A stretch of 47,601 nt of DNA from a virus. Made by a program: the position numbers and the translations under genes. Below, piece after piece: positions 41,841 through 47,601 of this stretch. How positions within the stretch are numbered: the stretch's first letter is position 1; each line of letters begins with the position of its first letter. The stretch is from positions 1 through 47,601 of the IMG/VR virus record IMGVR_UViG_3300046373_000116, one strand, 5' to 3'. The notes below the pieces were generated by a model, which did not search any database, was not told the origin of the DNA, and saw only the letters and a list, made by a program, of their open reading frames with translations.

Positions 41841-42402
41841 AGGCTACGATACCCTTCGCCAGATTCGATTTCTCGCGGCGGACTTCGTATAATTCCTGCG
41901 CATAGTTACGGAGCGCTGCGTCTATCTCCGCTATACGTACGTCCATTACTGCGCAAACTTTCCGCGATGATGACTTCGCTTTCCGCAGCGAACATTGCGC
42001 CCGTTCGATGCCGAGCTGCGCTATTTCTACGTTAATCCGTTTAATTTCGCGGGCTTCTTTCCGTTTAGCAGCGGTTAGAGCGCGGTATAACACTTTTTCG
42101 ATCGGATCGCGTATCGCTGAGGATGGGACGTGGCGCGGATAAACGGTAATGACGGTCGGTACATCCGGCGCAACTACGATCGCCATCCGTTGGTATCCGA
42201 ATAGGCGTCCAGGATTGCCGTCGTCTCCGATAACGTTATCGATAAACGTCGCCTTACGTAATTGCGCCATAACGAATTGCGGAGCGCGGTCGCGGCTAAC
42301 TCCGAAATCCTTAGCGGCTTCATCGCAAGCGTGCGGAGTGACGAAAATCTTATCCGCGGAGAAATGGGTGCCGGCGGCTTTATCTATAGCGGATACTTTC
42401 AT
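41833..42402 (-). CDS. Hypothetical protein with C-terminal coiled coil, 189 residues
   Basis: SD GGTGATCGC before ATG. The N-terminal half (TPHACDEAAKDFGVSRDRAPQFVMAQLRKATF...AIVVAPDVPTVITVYPR) resembles small RelE/PD-like folds by eye only. The C-terminal half is a basic coiled coil (RKEAREIKRINVEIAQLGIERAQCSLRKAKSSS). No confident family. Confidence 0.62.
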   Translation of the reverse strand: MKVSAIDKAAGTHFSADKIFVTPHACDEAAKDFGVSRDRAPQFVMAQLRKATFIDNVIGDDGNPGRLFGYQRMAIVVAPDVPTVITVYPRHVPSSAIRDPIEKVLYRALTAAKRKEAREIKRINVEIAQLGIERAQCSLRKAKSSSRKVCAVMDVRIAEIDAALRNYAQELYEVRREKSNLAKGIVAYV

Positions 42403-42584
42403 GCGATCACCGTACAGCGTCCGAAGCCGCGCGGTAAATAGTCAGCGGCGTCTTCGTATTCAGCGGCGGCTCCGTTATATAGAAGCGTCGGAGCGGATAC
42501 GCCAGCTACTTCGTAAAATTGCGATGAAACTTCGTCAAAAAGTGAAACCGTTACGCGGGACTTGCGTATATATAGTGTAGACAT
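42399..42584 (-). CDS. Hypothetical protein, 61 residues
   Basis: Strong SD (AACGGAGGTTTTCGCA). Sequence TLYIRKSRVTVSLFDEVSSQFYEVAG suggests a small beta protein. It overlaps the following gene as ATGA and may be the first gene of the transcript that begins at the intergenic region 42.6-42.7 kb. Confidence 0.6.
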   Translation of the reverse strand: MSTLYIRKSRVTVSLFDEVSSQFYEVAGVSAPTLLYNGAAAEYEDAADYLPRGFGRCTVIA

Positions 42585-42636
42585 TGCGAAAACCTCCGTT
42601 AAGTTGGTGTAGTTAGCGGCCGCGGCGAAAGAAACG

Positions 42637-42666
42637 TTGACAATCGCATAATTAATGGAATATAAT
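42637..42666 (+). promoter_or_regulatory. Plus-strand sigma-A-like promoter pointing into the sigma-like gene
   Basis: TTGACA (42637-42642), 18 bases and TATAAT (42661-42666). No plus-strand gene follows nearby; the transcript would run antisense to the gene at 42834. On the minus strand an overlapping pair TTTCCA/TATATT could serve the 61-residue gene. Confidence 0.6.
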
Positions 42667-42761
42667 TACAAACGTAGATAATGGAAATATTTACGAGTGT
42701 TTCAACCGCGCATAATTGGGTATACTTATACTAGCGGACATTTTTCGTCGCGTTCCGTAAG

Positions 42762-42790
42762 TTTACCGGACATAAGCAGTGTGCTATAAT
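42762..42790 (+). promoter_or_regulatory. Plus-strand extended -10 promoter
   Basis: TTTACC (42762-42767), 17 bases and TGCTATAAT with the -10 at 42785-42790. It also points toward the 3' end of the sigma-like gene, where no plus-strand coding region is seen. A short regulatory or antisense RNA is possible. Confidence 0.6.
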
Positions 42791-42833
42791 CGAATACGGG
42801 AAATCCGGTGTAATACCGCGATATTCCAAACAG

Positions 42834-43427
42834 TCAGTTGGCTTTCGAAAGGGTCTGCTGGCAGTGGGTTCTAAATCGCGTAATGAATTTACGGTGAGAT
42901 TCGGTATTTCCTCCGTGTCGTTCCGCCAAGAACGATGCAGTCTCCGAATCATTAAAGTAACCGTCTTTCCAAGCGTTTAGAATCGAAAGTTTCCGAATGT
43001 CGTCTCCCGCCAAGGAGGCGACTTTTTCATTTGCTAAGAAGTCCGCGTCGATGATCGCCAAATCATCTTGTAATTCATACCTTCGTGAACTTCCTTCATA
43101 ACCAGTATCTTCTTCGGAGAGAGCGTCAAGCGATAACATTCGCCGCCTATTCTTCCCCCTAACTATATGCACCTTCGCTAGTTCGAAAAACCAAAACCTG
43201 ACATACCTTATGAAACTGCCGCGGCTTGGCTCGAACTTCCTAACTGCTAATTCAATTCTCGAATAGCAATTATTTTCAAAAGATGACTGACTTACAATAA
43301 GACTAGCGTACCGTTCGGACAATTCACTAATGTCCTTCCAAAAGTAGGATTTAATCTCCCACATTGACTCAGTACATCCACCTTTAGCCTTCAGCATTAA
43401 CGTATTTAGTTTTCTACTATCTGTCAT
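42834..43427 (-). CDS. Sigma-factor-like protein, 197 residues
   Basis: The ATG 43427 follows GGTGATTGG; the longer frame starts lack an SD. TLMLKAKGGCTESMWEIKSYFWKDI, then AVRKFEPSRGSFIRYVRFWFFELAKVHIVRGKNRRRMLSLDAL resembles region 2 of phage or TcdR/UviA-type sigma factors, followed by a helical C-terminal region (LSILNAWKDGYFNDSETASFLAERHGG) with a possible region 4. Codons are less CG-rich than those of neighbouring genes. It could redirect host RNA polymerase; the assignment is moderate. Confidence 0.6.
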   Translation of the reverse strand: MTDSRKLNTLMLKAKGGCTESMWEIKSYFWKDISELSERYASLIVSQSSFENNCYSRIELAVRKFEPSRGSFIRYVRFWFFELAKVHIVRGKNRRRMLSLDALSEEDTGYEGSSRRYELQDDLAIIDADFLANEKVASLAGDDIRKLSILNAWKDGYFNDSETASFLAERHGGNTESHRKFITRFRTHCQQTLSKAN

Positions 43428-43517
43428 CCAATCACCATTCCCTTCATAACTATATATACACAAGACATTTGAAAATTGGGACATGTTAATATAAAACTTT
43501 TTTTCGCAGCTCCGCTT

Positions 43518-43526
43518 TGTTATAAT
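43518..43526 (+). promoter_or_regulatory. Extended -10 promoter for the plus-strand HTH gene
   Basis: TGTTATAAT gives TGn plus a perfect -10 (43521-43526). The -35 is only T-rich, as allowed for extended -10 promoters. The HTH start lies 38 bases downstream. Confidence 0.65.
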
Positions 43527-43563
43527 TACGTAGAATATTATGTAAATTTACGGAGGTTCGGCG

Positions 43564-43818
43564 ATGCCACGGTATAAAACCGGAGGCTGCCGCTTATCTC
43601 ATTTCCTCTACGTTATCGATAAGACAGCGCAGGATTGCGCTAACGGTACTGGCGTTCGTAAGAACACTATCTCGCAGTATATTAGCGGTAAACGCGGAAT
43701 GTCGCTAATGATTGCGGTATCAATCGTCGAGTGGTTGAACAAATATCTCGACGTTCCCATCACTGAGCGCGACTTATACGAATTGATACCGTTAGAGGAC
43801 GGCGGCAGCAAAAAGTAG
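43564..43818 (+). CDS. Helix-turn-helix regulator, 84 residues
   Basis: SD ACGGAGGTTCGGCG. RLSHFLYVIDKTAQDCANGTGVRKNTISQYISGKRGMSLMIAVSIVEWLNKYLDVPI is an Xre-type HTH. It is one of the lone plus-strand genes and is divergent from the sigma-like gene, so the two likely form a control point. Target sites were not found by eye. Confidence 0.8.
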   Translation: MPRYKTGGCRLSHFLYVIDKTAQDCANGTGVRKNTISQYISGKRGMSLMIAVSIVEWLNKYLDVPITERDLYELIPLEDGGSKK

Positions 43819-43901
43819 ATCATTACGGTCTGCTTCCGGCCAACAAGTTCTCGTTTGTGAACTCCGTTCCGTCAATAGTACGCCCGTTCCCCTCCGCTTG
43901 T
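43819..43901. other. Convergent gap between HTH gene and primase
   Basis: The 83 bases between the convergent genes show no clear terminator or other signal. Confidence 0.4.
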
Positions 43902-44927
43902 CTACGTATACATTTCGACAAATTTCGATAATAGTCCGCCTGTCCTAGTTCTCCGCGCCCTCCTTACGTAAGCCGCGATATCCGCCCCGTTCATATGCGC
44001 TTCGTTGACGTCCTTATACCGCCCGCTCACCGTAGCCACCTTTACGCGCAGATATGGCGCCAACTCCGCTATCACTTTCCGCTGCCAAGCACGACCCGCC
44101 GCGTCATTATCGCGGATTACTACGATCTCCTCTAACGGTGAGCGGACTATTATGTCACGTTTAACCGCGTTAAAGTTAGATCCTCCGGTCGCCACCGCCG
44201 GTATGCCCACGCTCATTAGCGTCATTGCGTCGACCTCTGCTTCTACGATGACGGCGCGTTTAATGGCGCGGTTATACACTACGTTAATTCCGTATATTAG
44301 CGATCCGATCGGCCGCCCACCTTTCGCGTACCAAAACGCCTTACTATCGACGCGGCGGTACTTAACGTTAGCGAGCGATCCGTCCGCGTTGAACCACGGT
44401 ATGGTAACAGCGCGGCGTTTACGGTCGTAGCCGACTTCGCACAGGCGCTGGACCGCTTCGGAGATTCCACGCGTTTCCAAATATGGCGACCTATAACTGT
44501 ATTCGGCGAGAATCGAACGCTTTATGTCCGTGACTTTCGGCGCATTTATACGGAGTCGCGGCACAGTCAACGTAATTGTGTCCCGTAGGTATTCCGCGCT
44601 ATACTTGGCGAGTAAATATTCCGCAGCTTCTTCCGTCGTTGTGCGGTCGAGGAACGCGATCAGCCGTACGAATCCACCGCGACTATGATCCGTATCCGCT
44701 GCGCCAGCGTCGCCCCAATCGCCGGCCCGCGCTGAAGCCGTATCTTCCGTGTAGACGTAGAAGGACGGCGTTTTATCGTAGCGGAACGGTGAGACGGCGA
44801 CTAGGCGGTCGGACGTCCAGCGCGCTTTTTCCCAATCGTAGCGCATGAGTTCCGCGGTGATATCGACGGCGACGGGGATCGCGTTTCCGTCGGGTCCGCG
44901 TATATGGAGCGTAGTGTTAGCGGTCAT
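43902..44927 (-). CDS. TOPRIM DNA primase (DnaG-type, zinc-less)
   Basis: 341 residues after AGAGGGAGCCGCTGA. The TOPRIM core has VIVEAEVDAMTLMSVG (Glu, near residue 225) and EEIVVIRDNDAAGRAW (D-x-D, near 270). The N-terminal part (SPFRYDKTPSFYVYTED...AGDWGDAG...RGGFVRLIAFLDRTTTEEAAEYLL) follows the CHC2 zinc-domain plan, but its Cys/His ligands are missing. It makes RNA primers next to the DnaB-like helicase. Start overlaps the Xre gene by four bases. Confidence 0.85.
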   Translation of the reverse strand: MTANTTLHIRGPDGNAIPVAVDITAELMRYDWEKARWTSDRLVAVSPFRYDKTPSFYVYTEDTASARAGDWGDAGAADTDHSRGGFVRLIAFLDRTTTEEAAEYLLAKYSAEYLRDTITLTVPRLRINAPKVTDIKRSILAEYSYRSPYLETRGISEAVQRLCEVGYDRKRRAVTIPWFNADGSLANVKYRRVDSKAFWYAKGGRPIGSLIYGINVVYNRAIKRAVIVEAEVDAMTLMSVGIPAVATGGSNFNAVKRDIIVRSPLEEIVVIRDNDAAGRAWQRKVIAELAPYLRVKVATVSGRYKDVNEAHMNGADIAAYVRRARRTRTGGLLSKFVEMYT

Positions 44928-45151
44928 TCAGCGGCTCCCTCTAGCGGAGCTAACGTAATTATTTCGCGGATATCCGTGATATTCAACGCGTTCGCTATCC
45001 GTTCAATATGGTCTATCGCCAGGCGTTCGGGTAATCCGCGGTAAATGTTGCTAATAGCGTTAGGACGGAGGCCGGTCATTTCCGCCAATTGCTTCTGATT
45101 TATTCCGCGTTTCTTTAATAGCGCTCCTATGCGTAGTTCAATCCGATGCAT
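44924..45151 (-). CDS. Xre-type HTH regulator, 75 residues
   Basis: IGALLKKRGINQKQLAEMTGLRPNAISNIYRGLPERLAIDHIERIANALNI is a full Cro/CI-type HTH. SD GAAAGGAGCCAATTT. A promoter lies directly upstream and it is the first gene of the transcript into primase, so it may autoregulate early replication genes. Confidence 0.88.
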   Translation of the reverse strand: MHRIELRIGALLKKRGINQKQLAEMTGLRPNAISNIYRGLPERLAIDHIERIANALNITDIREIITLAPLEGAAE

Positions 45152-45173
45152 AAATTGGCTCCTTTCGTAATCT

Positions 45174-45202
45174 ACTATAGAACAGACTTCCTAGCGTTTC
45201 AA
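45174..45202 (-). promoter_or_regulatory. Minus-strand sigma-A promoter for Xre regulator and primase
   Basis: TTGAAA (45197-45202), 17 bases and TATAGT (45174-45179), with the SD of the Xre gene close downstream. Confidence 0.8.
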
Positions 45203-45219
45203 TACCCTACTTTTCACTT

Positions 45220-46566
45220 TTAGAAAACCCCCGTAAACTGCGCAGGATTAGCGCCATCCGTTATCTCCCGTACGATTCCGTAATTCGGCAGATACAGCAG
45301 CTCTATTTGCGTATCCTCGCCGCCGTTGCGCCCTTTGCCGATTTTTATAATTCCGCGCCCTTCGTGAGCGAGCGTATCTATTCCGATAAGGTTCGTAGCG
45401 TCTTCAAGTAACTGCGCTGTCTTTTTTACGTCACCGCGTCTAGGCGGACTTAGCTCGCGTACTCCGTCCGTCTTTTCTCCGTCATCTTCATCGGCCTGTG
45501 TAATTACATGTACTACCGCTTTCGTACGGCCGCCGATCAAGCGCAGTTTCTTCGATGTATTAGCGGCATCTCCACCGGTAGTTCTCGAAGTATTACGTTC
45601 ATATTCGAGATAATAGAACGGATCTACTACGACGACATCCGCTTTAGTTTCGATGATATCTGCTTCTAGTTGACGGAGGTTCCTTTCGCGGAAATCAGGA
45701 TCATCGACCGCGCGGAGTATAACACGTCCAGGAATCGTATCGTTTAGCGTTGATATGAACGTAGCTAAGGCATCTTCGTATTCTGCGGATAATGACGCCA
45801 TGAGCATCGCCTTCGTATCAAATCCCGCGTCGTAATCAATACCGCCTATTCGCGCGTTTACTAGTCCGAATCGCCCACTGATCGATGAGAATGCACGCGC
45901 CATCCATTCGTAGCTTCCCATTTCCAACGTCCATACGAGTACAGTTGCGCCTTGAAACGCAGCTTCGAGCGCTTCTTCCATTACGATGACGGATTTACCG
46001 CGCCCCGAACGCGCATACCACGTATACATATTGCCGCTGAAATAGCCGCCGATCGCCGCGTTGATTGCCGCGAATTTACTGCTCCATATGCGGAAGCTAG
46101 TGCCGGCTTTACGAGCGCGATATTCCGCTAAAAAGTCAGCCGCAGCGGATTTAACATCCGTACCTATAGGAACGCTTGTTCGTATTCCTATTCTAATCTT
46201 TTCCATATCGGATTGCAATAGCTCGATGAACGCAGCCGCACCGTTATTTTCGAACATCGGCTGTAGGTTTCCGCTGAAATACTCCGAAATCCTCCGCTTT
46301 CCTGCGCCATCCTTTATTTTTTCGACGAGGAACGTATAGCTGTCGGTAACTTGCGGTATGTACGTAAACTCGTCCGCTTCCGCTACAACGGTCGCATATG
46401 ACGGCGCAGCGCCTCCGTTCGTGTTCGCATAGTTACGGATGGAATCGTAGGCCGCGCGCTCTCCCTCCGTTACGAAGTGTCCGCGTTCAATTCCGTATTT
46501 ATCGAGCGCAGCTACGTTGTTCTCGTCGATGATTTTGCTGAGTAATTGCTGTCCCTCTGCGCTCAT
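45220..46566 (-). CDS. Replicative DNA helicase (DnaB-like)
   Basis: 448 residues. RecA-type motifs: WYARSGRGKSVIVMEEAL (Walker A, near residue 185), VLVWTLEMGSYEW (H1a), DVVVVDPFYYLEYERN (H2/Walker B, near 320) and VVHVITQADEDDGEKTDG (H3). The N-terminal domain (QLLSKIIDENNVAALDKYGIERGHFVTEGERAAYD) is helical like DnaB NTD. It unwinds the fork 5'-3' with the upstream loader and downstream primase. Confidence 0.9.
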   Translation of the reverse strand: MSAEGQQLLSKIIDENNVAALDKYGIERGHFVTEGERAAYDSIRNYANTNGGAAPSYATVVAEADEFTYIPQVTDSYTFLVEKIKDGAGKRRISEYFSGNLQPMFENNGAAAFIELLQSDMEKIRIGIRTSVPIGTDVKSAAADFLAEYRARKAGTSFRIWSSKFAAINAAIGGYFSGNMYTWYARSGRGKSVIVMEEALEAAFQGATVLVWTLEMGSYEWMARAFSSISGRFGLVNARIGGIDYDAGFDTKAMLMASLSAEYEDALATFISTLNDTIPGRVILRAVDDPDFRERNLRQLEADIIETKADVVVVDPFYYLEYERNTSRTTGGDAANTSKKLRLIGGRTKAVVHVITQADEDDGEKTDGVRELSPPRRGDVKKTAQLLEDATNLIGIDTLAHEGRGIIKIGKGRNGGEDTQIELLYLPNYGIVREITDGANPAQFTGVF

Positions 46567-46820
46567 TAATGCGCCCCCTCCGCCTTTTTGCGTAGATTAG
46601 CCGTAATGTATCTGTGAACTTTTCGTGCTTGCGGCTCGCTTCCGTGATAGATAGCGCGTAACCACACGCCGCGACTAACGCCGTTCCATTCCCATATAAA
46701 CGTCTCGTACGTCTCTACTTGGCGTCCGTATGCGCTGATAAATGTCGGATGCATCGCGGTCGATACGTAACGATCGCCTATTATATCCGTAGCGATATTG
46801 TACGGTTTGATTTCGTCCAT
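46566..46820 (-). CDS. Hypothetical protein between helicase and loader, 84 residues
   Basis: SD AAAAGGGGGATGCGTTA. IGDRYVSTAMHPTFISAYGRQVETYETFIWEWNG, then RAIYHGSEPQARKVHRYI. Position between loader and helicase with one-base junctions suggests a replication-linked role. No family recognised. Confidence 0.62.
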   Translation of the reverse strand: MDEIKPYNIATDIIGDRYVSTAMHPTFISAYGRQVETYETFIWEWNGVSRGVWLRAIYHGSEPQARKVHRYITANLRKKAEGAH

Positions 46821-47590
46821 TAACGCATCCCCCTTTTCGATTCTCCCGTAAACGCGATACTAACGCACATATCCCGAACGCGGTCCGCTAGTCGCGCGTC
46901 AAATATCGTAGACAGCTCCGTTATCGGAACGTTACTCGTATATACCGTTGCGAGTCCGTTAGCGGCGCGGTAATTAATCACCGTATGGAAATCGGACCGG
47001 AACGCATCACTCGCGGATCTGACGCCGACATCGTCGAGTACGGTAAAGGGCGCTAACTTGGCGCGCTGTTCCTGCGCATAATACTCCGCGGCTAACGGTT
47101 CCGCTACGGACTGCGGCGAATGGCTACGATTAAATCCGAGGTATAGCGTCTGCCATGCGTTAACGTCAAGAAAATACGCCGGACGCTCTAGCGGTGTAAT
47201 TCCGCGCTTTAATGATCCGACGTAATTAACGTTAATATATTCGTTTAGTATCGCGGCGGCCGTCGTAGTCTTACCGGTGCCTGGCGCGAGTGAGTGAAGA
47301 TACAGCGATTTTATGCGCGGGCTATCTGCTTCAAATTGGCGCTTCAACTTTGCTACGTAATTATCTACTAATGCGTAGGCGTCCGTTTGTTCCGATCGGA
47401 CCGGTGAATCGGCGACCGTTATATTCCGATATTCGTCCGGTACGTTTGCCGCGCCAACTCGACCGCCGACTCCGTTAAATCCGTGGAGCGCTACGAATGA
47501 CGGACATACCGGCGCGCATTTGTCGCCGCCCGCTAACGTGCATATAGCGCGCAGATTACAACGTGAGTAATGCGTGTTCTTGTCCGTCAT
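46820..47590 (-). CDS. DnaC/DnaI-like helicase loader ATPase
   Basis: 256 residues. P-loop SLAPGTGKTTTAAAILNEY near residue 105 and Walker B FTVLDDVGVRS near 185; TVYTSNVPITEL and DARLADRVRDM are AAA+ sensor-like. N-terminal cysteines CNLRAICTLAGGDKCAPVC may bind zinc, as in loader N-domains. It loads the helicase encoded downstream. Eleven bases remain before the right edge, so the SD is not fully assessable. Confidence 0.88.
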   Translation of the reverse strand: MTDKNTHYSRCNLRAICTLAGGDKCAPVCPSFVALHGFNGVGGRVGAANVPDEYRNITVADSPVRSEQTDAYALVDNYVAKLKRQFEADSPRIKSLYLHSLAPGTGKTTTAAAILNEYINVNYVGSLKRGITPLERPAYFLDVNAWQTLYLGFNRSHSPQSVAEPLAAEYYAQEQRAKLAPFTVLDDVGVRSASDAFRSDFHTVINYRAANGLATVYTSNVPITELSTIFDARLADRVRDMCVSIAFTGESKRGMR

Positions 47591-47601
47591 ATTACGTTAA
47601 C

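Noticed and set aside
1-47601. CRISPR array
   Set aside because: No regularly spaced repeats of CRISPR length; the repeats found are two to four copies with irregular gaps.

Overview
The window is part of a contractile-tailed (myovirus-type) phage or prophage of a Gram-positive, Bacillota host. Near-perfect AGGAGG Shine-Dalgarno (SD) sites precede almost every gene, the promoters have TTGACA/TATAAT (sigma-A) boxes, and the tail and head genes follow the order of Bacillus PBSX/skin-type elements. Composition is balanced and CG-dinucleotide-rich, except for a few low-CG cassettes. Nearly all genes are on the minus strand, so transcription runs from high to low coordinates. Genes usually overlap by ATGA, GTGA or TTGA. 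No integrase, tRNA, CRISPR or lysis cassette is visible, and host and lifestyle cannot be named from this window.

Layout from high to low coordinates. 47.6-40.2 kb is the replication block: DnaC-like loader, DnaB-like helicase, Xre regulator, zinc-less TOPRIM primase, a regulator/sigma-like divergent pair, and an SSB-like protein preceded by a candidate structured RNA. 39.9-30.2 kb holds a small PD-(D/E)XK-type protein, a multi-repeat beta-barrel protein, a family-A DNA polymerase broken into two genes with a third reading frame between them, a sliding-clamp-like protein, an Fe-S Cas4-like nuclease, an HNH endonuclease and a RuvC-like resolvase. 30.2-20.1 kb is nucleotide metabolism: class II ribonucleotide reductase, PhoH, dUTPase, ThyX and a dNMP kinase, mixed with two more multi-repeat proteins, a second HNH endonuclease and a 3D-domain wall protein. 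20.1-14.8 kb is regulatory and accessory: a DNA methyltransferase, a sigma-region-4-like protein, three plus-strand or divergent regulatory points, a low-CG two-gene cassette under a three-operator switch, and a winged-helix initiator-like protein. 14.8-13.6 kb is a non-coding control region with repeats and hairpins, a candidate origin or packaging site. 13.6 kb to the left end is the morphogenesis operon: small and large terminase, portal, MuF, scaffold, capsid, head-tail connectors, sheath, tube, frameshifted tail chaperone, tape measure, LysM protein and the start of an XkdQ-like baseplate gene.

The most unusual features are these. (1) At least six genes, including terminase, polymerase and dUTPase, appear to start at AUU or AUC behind strong SD sites. 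(2) DNA polymerase is split between its TGR and QNLP motifs. (3) A 124-nt element closed by a perfect 17-bp stem lies in the leader of the SSB-like gene. (4) A compact divergent switch with three matching 17-bp operators controls two unknown small proteins. All are read directly from the sequence; their functions are inference.
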